Assembly: GCA_016782545.1 (NCBI GenBank)
Contig: JADHYG010000002.1
Coordinates: 1 to 50,638, forward strand
Length of the DNA stretch: 50,638 nucleotides
Reading direction: 5' to 3'
DNA from: Candidatus Microgenomates bacterium
GTDB lineage: Bacteria > Patescibacteria > Microgenomatia > JADHYG01
Translations under genes and position numbers: made by a program
In this document: positions 7,562 to 17,000 of the stretch, piece by piece
Position numbering within the stretch: the first letter of the stretch is position 1
Layout: the number at the start of each line of letters is the position of its first letter
Notes under the pieces: generated by a model
What the model was told of the DNA's origin: nothing
Databases searched by the model: none
The model's input: only the letters and a program-made list of their open reading frames with translations

Positions 7562-7612
7562 AACTCAGGATAGTCCTAGAATCGTGCCTGACTTAGGATA
7601 GTCCTAGGTTTG
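7562..7612. repeat. AGGATAGTCCT double-palindrome repeat, copy 1
   Basis: AGGATAGTCCTAG occurs twice in tandem, separated by AATCGTGCCTGACTT; each unit is itself an AGGA/TCCT dyad. The 51-bp block recurs with a few changes at 9406-9456. In both places it follows CCCCAAAATCTCTTT (here 7534-7548) by about 15-20 bp. Confidence 0.75.
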
Positions 7613-7657
7613 TAACTTTCCACTGTGATTGTTTTTTTGATTTGATATAATAATAAT

Positions 7658-8119
7658 ATGAAAATAAAGATTCGTCCAGTAACTTCCGACGATATTGGAG
7701 AAGTTTTATCTCTTCTTAAGGATCTCAAGATTAGCGGTTATCAGGAGATGGGACTTAAAGATATAAAAGTTAAAATTGCCCCCAATGCTTCGGATTTTTA
7801 CAAAAAAATAATTAAGCGACCTGATATTTTATACTTATTAGCTGAATGTAATGGGAAAATTTGTGGTCTGTGTTTTGGTTATTTAATCCCTAAAATACTA
7901 GAAGGGGGACACCGTTTGGTAATTGAGGAAATGGTTGTAAGAGAAAGATTTCGTGGCAAAGGCGTAGGAGGTGTTTTACTTGAGACTATTGAAAAAAAGG
8001 CGAAAAAAAGAGGTCTTAGTTTGATAAAAATAACTTCAGGAACAAAACTGAAAGCTAACCAGTTTTATAAAAAACATGGCTATATTCACTTCGAAAATGC
8101 CTACAGAAAGAAATTGTAG
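7658..8119 (+). CDS. GNAT family N-acetyltransferase
   Basis: The 153-residue protein is a single GNAT domain. The acetyl-CoA loop is R-x-x-G-K-G-V-G in RFRGKGVGGVLLE, preceded by the beta4 strand HRLVIEEMVVRE and followed by SLIKITSGTKLKANQFYKKHGY, the usual C-terminal helix and strand. The substrate is unknown. TATAAT at 7646-7651 lies six bases before the ATG, so the message is probably leaderless. It stands alone between repeat-bearing spacers. Confidence 0.85.
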   Translation: MKIKIRPVTSDDIGEVLSLLKDLKISGYQEMGLKDIKVKIAPNASDFYKKIIKRPDILYLLAECNGKICGLCFGYLIPKILEGGHRLVIEEMVVRERFRGKGVGGVLLETIEKKAKKRGLSLIKITSGTKLKANQFYKKHGYIHFENAYRKKL

Positions 8120-8173
8120 TGAGAAAACTTTAAATACACCTTCAAGGTGTTTTGCCCCGAAATCCAGAGCCCC

Positions 8174-8209
8174 CTCATCAAAAATCTTTCTCAAGAATTT
8201 GGTAAAATT
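8174..8209. repeat. Third copy of the ATCAAAAATCTTTCTC block
   Basis: CATCAAAAATCTTTCTC then AAGAATTTGGTAAAATT matches the first 36 bases of the blocks at 7012-7061 and 5755-5804. A degenerate CCCCGAAATCC sits about 20 bp upstream. It lies 78 bp before the NYN fragment. Confidence 0.7.
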
Positions 8210-8286
8210 ACCTCAGTTATTAAATTTCTTGATTTTATCTTTCTTAAAATGCAAGTAAAGCAAAAGTTTAATTTTTGAAGATAAAA

Positions 8287-8430
8287 ATGAATAAGAAAAA
8301 AAATTATGCATTTATAGACAGCCAAAATCTCAACTTAGGTGTTTTAAGTCAGGGTTGGAGACTGGATTTTGCTCGCTTTCGAGTTTATCTCAAGGAAAAA
8401 TACAAAGTAGAAAAAATTGAGGAAACGTAA
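8287..8430 (+). pseudogene. Truncated NYN (DUF88/LabA-like) RNase-domain remnant
   Basis: The frame encodes 47 residues beginning MNKKKNYAFIDSQNLNLG, then LDFARFRVYLKEKYKVEK, and stops. FIDSQNLNLG is the first strand of NYN-domain proteins, whose Asp and Asn help bind metal. Intact proteins of this type continue for well over 100 residues with further acidic motifs, all missing here. The break lies after the second helix, and the R2 hairpin follows the stop directly. I infer a deletion remnant, though a short expressed peptide cannot be excluded. Confidence 0.6.
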
Positions 8431-8431
8431 A

Positions 8432-8490
8432 AAATAAAGAGAGGCATTCCCGCGGGATGAAACCCTTTGGTAGTCCTCTCATCGTGATGA
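8432..8490 (-). ncRNA. Candidate small RNA R2
   Basis: On the reverse strand TTGACA (8523-8518), 17 bp and TATATT (8500-8495) predict a start near 8488. The RNA would fold with GAGAGG/CCTCTC (8480-8475 with 8444-8439) enclosing an inner CATCCC/GGGAATG hairpin, and end in TTTATTTTTT. The forward side lacks a T-run, so this is not a forward terminator. About 40-65 bp upstream of its promoter it shares CCCAATTTC and ACTGTATTTCT (forward-strand reading) with R1. Confidence 0.4.
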
Positions 8491-8628
8491 AATTAATATA
8501 ACATTTTATTGTTTCTTTGTCAATTGGCCTTTTTAACGTTAATTTTCCGCACTCCAGTGTCCCAATTTCTCAATTTTCACTGTATTTCTATTGTATTTAC
8601 CCTTTTTTGTTTATGATAGAATGAATTT

Positions 8629-8796
8629 ATGTCAAATAAATCTGTGGTAATGCTCGGAATGATTGTTGGTTCTCTTATAGGAGGATATTTACCGACATTT
8701 TTTGGAGTCAGCATGTTTTCATTCACTTCAATTATTACCAGTGGAATAGGGAGCATAATTGGTATTGTGATTGCTTATAATTTAACTAATTCCTAA
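8629..8796 (+). CDS. Small two-helix membrane protein
   Basis: The 55-residue frame encodes two hydrophobic segments, VVMLGMIVGSLIGGYLPTFF and SIITSGIGSIIGIVIAYNL, each with closely spaced glycines as in Gly-zipper helices. No family is certain. TAGAAT at 8617-8622 lies six bases before the ATG, giving a probable leaderless message. The consistent hydrophobic pattern and the promoter support a real gene despite its size. Confidence 0.6.
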   Translation: MSNKSVVMLGMIVGSLIGGYLPTFFGVSMFSFTSIITSGIGSIIGIVIAYNLTNS

Positions 8797-8850
8797 TTAT
8801 TCCCAGCAGAAAGGCGACTAAAAAATATATAATTAAAGGAGGTAATTAAA

Positions 8851-9183
8851 ATGAAATATTTTGAACTAACCAAAGAAGAAAAGAAAATTTTAGAGGATTT
8901 TGAAAAGGACAAGCTTGTGAGCATTAAAGATATTAAGAAAAACAAGAAATTATATGAAAAGTATGCCAAGAATACTCTTAAAAAAGCCAAAAATATCAAC
9001 ATCAGGCTTTCAGAAAGGGTTTTGGCGAGGTTAAAATCTAAAGCAGCTGATCAAGGTATCCCTTACCAAACCTTGGCTTCTTCGTTATTGCATCGTTTTG
9101 CAACAAAATATTTTTTGAAGAACATATTAAGGGCTAAGCTTTTAATAACGCCGCAACAAAGCCTTGATTCTTCAATTTCTTAG
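8851..9183 (+). CDS. Antitoxin-like ribbon-helix-helix/CopG-type protein, no toxin partner
   Basis: The 110-residue protein has NINIRLSERVLARLKSKA then GIPYQTLASSLLHRF at residues 49-87. That is the strand-helix-helix core of antitoxins of the CopG/BrnA-like group, which bind DNA and neutralise a toxin. A strong AAAGGAGGT site (8836-8844) precedes ATG 8851. No RelE, HigB or BrnT-type gene is adjacent. The C-terminal 23 residues are encoded by a repeat also found at 5583-5622, so the normal C-terminus appears to have been replaced. It could be an orphan antitoxin or a stand-alone regulator. Confidence 0.65.
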   Translation: MKYFELTKEEKKILEDFEKDKLVSIKDIKKNKKLYEKYAKNTLKKAKNINIRLSERVLARLKSKAADQGIPYQTLASSLLHRFATKYFLKNILRAKLLITPQQSLDSSIS

Positions 9184-9225
9184 TCTTTTGATTTTGTATC
9201 AATGAATTGAATCATTGATACAAAA
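9127..9225. repeat. AACGCCGCAACAAAGC element plus hairpin, copy 2
   Basis: AGGGCTAAGC then AATAACGCCGCAACAAAGC (9127-9161) is followed about 30 bp later by a perfect 14-bp hairpin TTTTGTATCAATGA/TCATTGATACAAAA (9192-9205 with 9212-9225). The same order and spacing occur at 5583-5698. The first part lies inside the antitoxin-like gene and supplies its last codons. Confidence 0.65.
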
Positions 9226-9302
9226 AATATTGATCTTGAAAGAAAAAAAAACAAGGGCTTAATCCTTGATAATGCCGTTGACAAAATAGTGTATAATTAA
9301 AA

Positions 9303-9360
9303 TGAGCGCGAAAAAGCAAATTGCTTTCACGAGTGAGAAGCTTTTAGCGCTCACTTTTTT
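9303..9360 (+). ncRNA. Candidate small RNA R3
   Basis: TGTATAAT (9290-9297), with TTGACA at the unusual distance of 8 bp, predicts a start near 9304. That is the base of a stem TGAGCGC/GCGCTCA (9303-9309 with 9347-9353). An inner AAAGC/GCTTT hairpin follows and the unit ends in CTTTTTT. The promoter, about 50 nt of folded RNA and the terminator leave no room for a protein. Confidence 0.4.
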
Positions 9361-9405
9361 AATAATTATTTGTAACTCACCCCCAAAATCTCTTTCCCAT
9401 TTCTA

Positions 9406-9456
9406 AAACTCAGGATAGTCCTGGAATCGCGCCTGGTTTAGGACAGTCCTAGGTTT
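9406..9456. repeat. AGGATAGTCCT double-palindrome repeat, copy 2
   Basis: This matches the block at 7562-7612 with a few substitutions (AGGATAGTCCTGG..AGGACAGTCCTAG). It follows CCCCAAAATCTCTTTCCC at 9381-9398. Its last bases include the stop codon of the reverse-strand hydrolase gene (9455-9457). Confidence 0.75.
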
Positions 9457-10474
9457 ACAACGAGAGATATTTTTTTAAAAAATCTATTGACCTTTGCATG
9501 GCCATACCAAATGAATTGTCGCTGAAATTATGATCAGCGCCATCATATTGATACAGCTCTACTATTTTTCCTTCTTTTTCCAAGGCGTCCTTGAGATGGA
9601 TTGATAATTCTACTGGCACACTGCTATCTGCTGTACCATGATGAAGCTGAATTGGTCCGGAGACATCACCAAGATATGAGTAAGGGTCAAGCTTGTTCCA
9701 AAAAGTTGGATTAGCACTGGGGCTGCCGTATTTAATAACCAGATCAGGAGCTTTTCTTCTCATAAAAGGAATACGAGAATTATATGTTTCCAGCATATCT
9801 TGAAAACTGCCAACAACCCCTGCCCAAAATACACCTGCTTTAATTTCTTTTGACACCACCATGGCTCTTAGTCCGATTTCACCTCCATTTGAATGCCCCC
9901 AGATACCTATTTTTTCTGAATCAACATTTTTATAAATTTTTAATGCAGAAAAGGCGTTTAGGGTATCAACGATATAGCTTTCCGAAAAATGAGCACCAGT
10001 GGCATCTCCTTGAGATTTTCCGTGACCTCTTAGGTCGGGTTTAAAAGTAATGAATCCACTTCTGGCTAAACCATCCTGGGTGGCCACATAATCATTGGTC
10101 GTCACATATGTTTGAGGAGAAACATATCCATGTAAGAAAATGATCGTAGGATAACCATTTACTGGTTTAGGAAGATCTGGTATCGTCAGTAGTCCGTAGA
10201 TTTTTAATTCGTCTGATTTATAAGAGGCAATATATCTTTGGTAATTAATTCCTGCTGTTAATGTTTCCTCGATTATTATTTCACTGGCAGGATAACTTCT
10301 TTTTCGCAGTAACTCAATAAATACTGGCAATTCTTGTACATTATTATTGTTTTCTGTTAAGTATCCAGGAGAAGCAAGATTATTTTTTGAAGTTTTTCTA
10401 ATAACAATGCCAATAATGGCCAGCAGAATAATAGTTAGTATAAAAATAAATAAGAGTGCAATTCGTTTAGACAT
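9455..10474 (-). CDS. Membrane-anchored alpha/beta hydrolase (prolyl oligopeptidase-like)
   Basis: The 339-residue protein starts with a basic residue pair and one membrane helix (about 5-25), then a linker and an alpha/beta hydrolase domain. The triad is S195 in GHSNGG, D283 in HGTADSSVP and H315 in DGADHNF. FLHGY (113-117) gives the oxyanion region and DLRGHGKSQGD is typical. This is the S9/dienelactone hydrolase group, acting on short peptides or esters outside the membrane; the substrate is unknown. TAAAAT (10487-10482 reverse) lies seven bases before the ATG, so the message may be leaderless. Its stop codon lies in a dispersed repeat. Confidence 0.85.
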   Translation of the reverse strand: MSKRIALLFIFILTIILLAIIGIVIRKTSKNNLASPGYLTENNNNVQELPVFIELLRKRSYPASEIIIEETLTAGINYQRYIASYKSDELKIYGLLTIPDLPKPVNGYPTIIFLHGYVSPQTYVTTNDYVATQDGLARSGFITFKPDLRGHGKSQGDATGAHFSESYIVDTLNAFSALKIYKNVDSEKIGIWGHSNGGEIGLRAMVVSKEIKAGVFWAGVVGSFQDMLETYNSRIPFMRRKAPDLVIKYGSPSANPTFWNKLDPYSYLGDVSGPIQLHHGTADSSVPVELSIHLKDALEKEGKIVELYQYDGADHNFSDNSFGMAMQRSIDFLKKYLSL

Positions 10475-10509
10475 GGTAAGTATTTTATCATTAATTTATT
10501 TTTTAAACA

Positions 10510-10530
10510 GTGTTTGTACAGTACTAACAC
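10510..10530. promoter_or_regulatory. Operator-like dyad between hydrolase and rpoB
   Basis: Half-sites GTGTTTGTAC and GTACTAACAC around a central A form a 21-bp dyad with 9 of 10 matches. It lies 9 bp before the rpoB -35 box and upstream of the divergent hydrolase promoter, a position from which one regulator could affect both. The regulator is unknown. Confidence 0.45.
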
Positions 10531-10539
10531 TATAGGTTC

Positions 10540-10568
10540 TTGACAAGGTGAGAATTATATGGTAAAAA
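10540..10568 (+). promoter_or_regulatory. rpoB promoter
   Basis: TTGACA (10540-10545), 17 bp and TAAAAA (10563-10568) with an upstream TGG form an extended -10 promoter. Transcription should start near 10575, leaving a leader of about 77 nt. Confidence 0.55.
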
Positions 10569-10590
10569 AGAAATTAACTTAATACCCAAA

Positions 10591-10625
10591 AGGCGTACAA
10601 AGAAGGTAAGTACGCTTCTTTTTGT
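10591..10625 (+). terminator. Attenuator-like hairpin in the rpoB leader
   Basis: GCGTAC (10593-10598) and GTACGC (10610-10615) pair around an 11-nt loop, extended by A-T and G-T pairs, and are followed by TTCTTTTTTG. This is a terminator shape between the promoter and the ATG at 10652. No upstream gene on this strand needs terminating. The leader also carries CCTCCT just before the start codon instead of a Shine-Dalgarno site. Confidence 0.55.
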
Positions 10626-10651
10626 TGTTCCTAAAAATAAAAATCCTCCTA

Positions 10652-13600
10652 ATGATTAAGACTAAAAACTCGTCATTTGCAAAGAGACTTTTTTGGGGAA
10701 AGACGCCCAAAAATCTTATAGAGCCTAATTTAATTATTATGCAGCTTGAGTCTTATCAATGGTTTTTAGAAGAGGGCCTCAAACAAATCTTAAGTCAAAT
10801 TTCTCCTGTTGAAGATTTTACTGGCAAAAATTGGATTTTAAATTTTGGCGAACTTCTTTTTGGCAAACCCAAATATACTTCAGAAGAGGCTTTAGATAAA
10901 GGAGTAACTTATGATTTTCCTCTTAAGGTTGAAGCAACTCTCGTCAATAAAAAAACAGGCAAAAAAGCATCCCAGGAAGTTTTTTTAGGAGACATCCCTC
11001 AAATGACAGTCAGAGGGACTTTTATTATTAACGGAGTAGAAAGATGTATTGTCAATCAAATTATTCGTTCTCCGGGAGTATTTTTTACTGGTGAGCTTGA
11101 CCCAGCCAGTGGAAGAATATTTTATAATGCTGAACTTCGTCCTCTTCATGGTTCATGGTTGGATTTTTCTATGAGTAGAAACAATATTTTAAGTGCTCGG
11201 ATTGACAAAAGGAGAAAATTTCCAGCGACAGTACTTTTACGGGCAATGGGTATTGGTGGAGATAAAGAGCTTTTAGAGCTATTTAAGAAAAATGATGTTC
11301 ATCCTCAGTATCAATTTATTTCTTCGACAATTGAGAAAGATTCGACTAATTCTTCTGAAGAAGGAGCGATGGAAGTTTTTAGGAAAATGCGCCCAGGAGA
11401 ACCAGTAGTTTTGGATAATGCCCGAGAATTTTTTTCCAATATGTTTTCTAATACTAAGCGATATCAGTTGGGAAAAGTGGGAAGATTTAAAATTAATCAA
11501 AAGCTTGGTCTTGCCATTCCCAATACAAAAGAAAATTGGGTTTTAAAAAAAGAAGATATTATTGGAACAATTGCCTATCTTATTGATTTAGTCAATGGAA
11601 AAGGGAAAGTTGATGATATTGATCATTTATCTAATAGAAGAGTCAGAAGAGTGGGAGAAATTGTTTCTGACACTGTTTTTCGAACAGGTGCGCTTCGTTT
11701 GGAAAGATCAATTAAGGAACGAATGAGTATGGCTGGAACTGAAGTTGAACTTATTCCCTCTCAGGTGGTTAATGCTCGGCCAATAATTGCGGTTATTAAT
11801 AACTTTTTCCGCACCAGTCGACTTTCGTCAATTTTAGACCAAAATAATCCTCTATCCGAACTTGACAATCTTAGAAGATTAACAGTCATGGGCCCGGGCG
11901 GAATATCTCGTGAAAGAGCTGCTTTTTCTATTCGAGACATTAATTCTTCTCAATATGGCAGGATTTGTCCAATCAGAAGTCCTGAAGGGCCGAATATTGG
12001 ACTAGTCACTTATCTTGCTTTATTTACTCGGATAAATGAATATGGATTTTTAGAAGCGCCTTATAGGAAGATAAAGAAAATAAAAAAAGGAAAAAAAGTA
12101 AAAGTTAAAATTACTGATGAAGTAGTTTATTTATCTGCCGATGAAGAAGAAAAATATCATATTACTCATGCTGGAGTTAAAATTGATCAAGAAGATTATA
12201 TTATCCAAGAAAGAATTCCGGTTCGTCATCAGGGAGACTTTTTTGAAGTTTCTACTGACATGGTTGATTTTATTGATCTTATTCCTCGTCAAGTAGTGGG
12301 TGCTTCTGCTTCTTTAATTCCTTTTTTAGCTCATGATGAGGCAAATAGGGCATTAATGGGCACACACATGCAATGTCAGGCAGTGCCTCTGCTTTTACCT
12401 GAATCTCCGATCATTGGAACGGGAATGGAAGAACAAATTGCGAAAGCAATGGGGTGGGTAAGAAAGGCAAAAGTTGATGGTAAAGTAACTTTTGTTGATG
12501 CCGAAAAGATAATCATCAAGGAAAAAAATAAAGAAGTTGTTTATCCAATTCAAAAATTCAGAAGAACATCTCAATCTACTTGTTACAGTCAAAAACCAGT
12601 TGTCTCTCCAGGTCAAAAAATAAAAAAAGACCAATTAATTATTGATGGCCCTGCTTGTGATAATGGAGAAATAGCCCTAGGACAAAATTTACTGATTGCC
12701 TATATGTCATTTGAAGGACTAGGTTATGAAGACGCGATTGTTGTTTCTGACAAGCTGGTTAAGGACGATTTATTAACATCCATTAATATAGAGGAGTATG
12801 ATGCCTCTGTTGTTGACACAAAACTCGGTCCAGAGGAAACAACTCGAGATATACCTAATGTAGGAGAAGAATCACTGGCAAATTTAGACAAAGAAGGAAT
12901 TATTGTTGTTGGTTCTGAGGTTGGGCCAAATGATATTTTAGTTGGTAAAATCGCCCCCAAAGGAGAAACAGAGCTTACTGCCGAAGAAAGATTGCTGAGG
13001 GCAATCTTCGGAGAAAAGGCTCGAGAAGTCAGAGATACTTCACTTCGTATTCCTCATGGAGAGAGAGGTACGGTGGTTGACATTAAAATTTTAGACAGAG
13101 AAAAAGGAGATGAGTTAGAACCTGGAACCTTAAGAAAAATTATTGTTAAAGTAGCTCAAATAAGAAAAGTAGTTGTTGGTGATAAAGTTGCTGGTCGTCA
13201 TGGTAATAAGGGAGTTATCTCTAAGATTGTTCCTCAAGCTGACATGCCTTATTTATCTGATGGAACGCCGATAGATATTATTATTTCTCCAATTTCGGTT
13301 TTGTCTAGAATGAATTTAGGTCAGCTTTTAGAAACTCATTTGGGATGGGCAGGATTAAAACTCGGCGAAAAATATGCTCTGCCTGTTTTTGAGAAAATAA
13401 AAGAGGAAAGAATTACTAAAGAACTTCAAAAAGCTGGATTGCCTGTTGATGGTAAAGCCATTCTATATAATGGTAAAACAGGATTGCCTTTTAAAAACGA
13501 AATTGTTGTGGGGATTGAATATATAATGAAGCTTATTCATATGGTTGAAGATAAGACTCATGCTCGTTCAACAGGACCATATTCTTTAGTTACTCAACAG

Positions 13601-14047
13601 CCCTTAGGAGGAAAAGCACAAATGGGTGGTCAGCGATTGGGCGAGATGGAGGTTTGGGCTCTTGAAGCTCATCAAGCGGCTTATATTTTACAAGAAATGT
13701 TAACGACAAAGAGTGATGATGTTATTGGAAGAGCTCGTGCTTTTGAAGCAATTGTCAAAGGAAAAGACATTCCTGCTCCTACAATTCCTGAATCATTTAA
13801 GGTTTTAGTTAAAGAGCTTCAAGCGTTAAGTTTAGATGTTTTTCCTACGGGTGTCATTACAAAAGGAGAAAGATTATTTCTTAAAGAAAAAGAAGCTGAA
13901 GAAACACAAAAAACAGAAGAAAAAACAGAAGGAAAGACTGAAAAACTAGTTAAAACAAGTGTTAAGGAAGTTTCTCAAGAAGACAATGAACAAGAAAAGG
14001 ATAAAAATAATAAAAAGAAGAAAAAAAAGGAGAAAAAAAATGATTAA
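10652..14047 (+). CDS. rpoB: DNA-directed RNA polymerase subunit beta
   Basis: The 1131-residue protein spans the whole beta family. It has the rifampicin-region stretch [14 protein letters not shown], the [12 protein letters not shown] active-site loop, and [20 protein letters not shown] with EMLTTKSDD near the C-terminus that contacts beta-prime. ATG 10652 is chosen because the protein then starts in the usual region before KRLFWGKTP; the in-frame TTG at 10622 lies inside the leader T-run. The last 45 residues are a Lys/Glu-rich tail, absent from most homologues, whose end overlaps rpoC by 8 bases. It forms an operon with rpoC. Confidence 0.98.
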   Translation: MIKTKNSSFAKRLFWGKTPKNLIEPNLIIMQLESYQWFLEEGLKQILSQISPVEDFTGKNWILNFGELLFGKPKYTSEEALDKGVTYDFPLKVEATLVNKKTGKKASQEVFLGDIPQMTVRGTFIINGVERCIVNQIIRSPGVFFTGELDPASGRIFYNAELRPLHGSWLDFSMSRNNILSARIDKRRKFPATVLLRAMGIGGDKELLELFKKNDVHPQYQFISSTIEKDSTNSSEEGAMEVFRKMRPGEPVVLDNAREFFSNMFSNTKRYQLGKVGRFKINQKLGLAIPNTKENWVLKKEDIIGTIAYLIDLVNGKGKVDDIDHLSNRRVRRVGEIVSDTVFRTGALRLERSIKERMSMAGTEVELIPSQVVNARPIIAVINNFFRTSRLSSILDQNNPLSELDNLRRLTVMGPGGISRERAAFSIRDINSSQYGRICPIRSPEGPNIGLVTYLALFTRINEYGFLEAPYRKIKKIKKGKKVKVKITDEVVYLSADEEEKYHITHAGVKIDQEDYIIQERIPVRHQGDFFEVSTDMVDFIDLIPRQVVGASASLIPFLAHDEANRALMGTHMQCQAVPLLLPESPIIGTGMEEQIAKAMGWVRKAKVDGKVTFVDAEKIIIKEKNKEVVYPIQKFRRTSQSTCYSQKPVVSPGQKIKKDQLIIDGPACDNGEIALGQNLLIAYMSFEGLGYEDAIVVSDKLVKDDLLTSINIEEYDASVVDTKLGPEETTRDIPNVGEESLANLDKEGIIVVGSEVGPNDILVGKIAPKGETELTAEERLLRAIFGEKAREVRDTSLRIPHGERGTVVDIKILDREKGDELEPGTLRKIIVKVAQIRKVVVGDKVAGRHGNKGVISKIVPQADMPYLSDGTPIDIIISPISVLSRMNLGQLLETHLGWAGLKLGEKYALPVFEKIKEERITKELQKAGLPVDGKAILYNGKTGLPFKNEIVVGIEYIMKLIHMVEDKTHARSTGPYSLVTQQPLGGKAQMGGQRLGEMEVWALEAHQAAYILQEMLTTKSDDVIGRARAFEAIVKGKDIPAPTIPESFKVLVKELQALSLDVFPTGVITKGERLFLKEKEAEETQKTEEKTEGKTEKLVKTSVKEVSQEDNEQEKDKNNKKKKKKEKKND

Positions 14048-17000
14048 AGACTCATTTACCAATGTTATTGATTTTTCCGGACTTAAAATCAATCTTGCTT
14101 CTCCTGAAAAGATTCAATCTTGGTCTTATGGGGAAATAACAAAACCTGAGACAATAAATTATCGAACTTTAAAACCCGAAAAAGATGGTCTTTTTGATGA
14201 AAGAATTTTTGGACCCACTAAAGACTGGGAGTGTTTTTGTGGTAAATATAAAAGAATAAGATATCGAGGAATAATTTGTGATAAATGTGGAGTTGAAGTC
14301 ACTCAGTCAAAAGTAAGAAGAGAGCGTATGGGTCATATTGAATTGGCTACGCCCATTGCTCATGTTTGGTTTTTTAAAGGCATACCTTCGACACTTTCTT
14401 TGCTTTTAAATATCAGTCCGCGCAATCTTGAAGGGGTTATTTATTTTGCTCAATATTTAGTTATTGAGGTTGATAAAGAAAAAAGAACGAAAGTTCTTTC
14501 TGAATTTGAAAAAAGATTAGAAGATAAAAAAGAAAATATTTCAAAAGAATTTAAGACTAAGAGAGAGAAAATAAAGAAAGAAATGGAGATTGAGGAGAAA
14601 CGGTTAAAAAAGAAACTCAAAGGAGAAACTTTTGAATTGGCGATTTCTGAACTTAAAATCAACAAAAGAAATCGTTTGGCCACTTTAGAAGATGAATTAA
14701 TTATTAACTTAAAAAAAGCAGAAGAACTTTTTAATAATTTAACTAAGATTGTAAAAAGACTAAAACCTCTAGGTGTTTTAACAGAAGAAGAATATTTTAA
14801 GCTTCAAGATTATCAAGCAGAAGATTTTTTTGAAATGGGCATGGGTGCTGAGGCTTTGTTGACAATGATAAGAAATCTTGATCTTGATAAGCTTGCTAAT
14901 AATCTACGGAAAAAAGCGCAGGAAACAAGCGGCGCAGCTCATGTGCGAGCCACAAAGAGATTAAGAATTATTGAATCTCTTAAAAAAGCAGAAATTGATC
15001 CTTCTTGGATGGTGATGAGAGTTTTACCTGTTTTACCTCCCAATTTAAGACCGATGGTTCAGCTTTCTGGGGGAAGATTTGCTACTTCAGATTTAAATGA
15101 TCTTTATCGTCGGGTTATTAATAGAAACAATCGTCTTAAACATTTAATTAACCTTGGTACGCCGGAGATAATTTTAAGAAATGAAAAAAGAATGCTTCAG
15201 GAAGCAGTTGATTCTTTAATTGAATCTAATAAAGTTTCTTCTAGAGGAAGAACAAGGAGACGTCCATTAAGAGCTCTTTCAGACATGTTAAGAGGTAAAC
15301 AAGGTCGATTCAGGCAGAATCTTTTGGGAAAAAGAGTAGATTATTCAGGTCGTTCAGTAATTGTTGTTGGCCCAGAACTTAAACTTAATCAATGTGGATT
15401 GCCAAAGGCAATGGCTTTAGAGCTTTTTAAGCCTTTTGTATTAAGAGAGTTGATCATTAGAGGGATTTCACCTAATGTTAAGTCAGCAAAAAATCTTTTA
15501 GATACCCAGCCGCCTCAAGTTTTTGATATTTTAGAAGAAATTATTCATGATCACCCAGTTCTTTTGAATCGTGCTCCAACTTTGCATAAATTAGGAATTC
15601 AAGCTTTTTATCCCATTTTAATAGAAGGTTCGGCGATTAGAATTCATCCCTGTGTTTGTGCAGGATACAACGCTGATTTTGACGGAGATCAAATGGCAGT
15701 TCATGTAACTTTATCTAAAGAAGCCCAAAAAGAAGCCGAAGAACTGATGCTTCCAGAAGTTAATCTTTTAAAACCAGCTGATGGTTCTCCAATTACCTTA
15801 CCCAATAAAGAAATGGCTCTTGGTTGTTTTTGGTTGACAAGCATAATAGAGGGACAAAAGGAAAAAGAAATAATTTTTTCTAACACTCAAGAAGCAATTC
15901 TTGCTTATCAACTAGAAAAGGTTGATTTAAGAGAACCCATAAAAATTTTTCTAAAAGAAAAGATAGTAAAAACTACAGTAGGAAGAATTATTTTGAATAA
16001 TTCACTTCCAGAAGAACTGAGATTCATTAACAGAGAAGTGAAGGCAGTGACTTTGAAAAGAATTATTACTAAGGCTTTAAATTTTCTTCCTTCAAGTAAA
16101 GTAGCAGAATTGATTGATAAAATTAAAGAGATTGGTTTTTGGGCGGCGACATTAGCTGGTGGAGCTTCTCTTTCTGTGTTTGATTGTCGGCCAATTTCCA
16201 AAAAAGAGGAAATGATTAAAAGAGCAGAAAAGAATGAGGGCGAAATTGAGAAAAATTTTGAGCAAGGACTAATTACTGAAGAAGAAAAGAGACGACTTAA
16301 AAACGAGATTTGGATTGATATGACCGAGGAATTAGCTGATGCTACCTGGAAGAATCTAAAAAATGACAATCCTGTCAAGGTTATTATTAATTCAGGTGGA
16401 GCGAGAGCTTCTCGAGATCAGCTTAAACAATTGGCGGCCATGAGAGGACTAGTGGTTGATCCTTTAGGTAAGATTGTTGAATTGCCAACCAAAAGCAATT
16501 TTAGAGAGGGGCTCTCAATTTTTGAATATGTAACTTCAACTCGAGGTTCAAGAAAAGGACTAACAGATTCTGCTTTAAAAACAGCTAACGCTGGTTATTT
16601 AACACGAAGATTGGTAGACGTAGCTCATGACGCCATTATTAGAATAGAAGATTGTGGCACTGACAAAGGAATAGAAATATTGAGAGAAGAAGCAAGAAAA
16701 GCTTCTTTTGAAGAGAGAATTTTAGGAAGAGTTTTGGTTAGGAAAGTGATTGATCCAAAAACAAAAAAAGTGGTTATTAAAGAAGGAGAGATAATTACTG
16801 AAGAAAATATTAATTTTTTAACAAATATCAAAAAAATAAAAGTAAGATCACCATTAATGTGTGAGGCGCTTTTTGGTCTCTGTAAAAAATGTTATGGAAA
16901 AGACTTTAGTACTCAAAAATATGTTGAAATAGGGACTCCGGTTGGAGTTATTGCCGCTCAATCGATTGGAGAACCAGGAACTCAATTAACAATGAGAGTA

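Noticed and set aside
8076..8258. Small forward frame overlapping the acetyltransferase end
   Set aside because: It overlaps the GNAT gene in another frame and then runs through a dispersed repeat. There is no ribosome site or homology.
13959..14039. Upstream extension of rpoC
   Set aside because: The 27 extra codons come from the rpoB tail read in another frame. ATG 14040 has AAGGAG and the right homology.
15908..16378. 156-codon reverse frame inside rpoC
   Set aside because: Antisense to a conserved region; Ser/Phe-rich composition typical of shadow frames.
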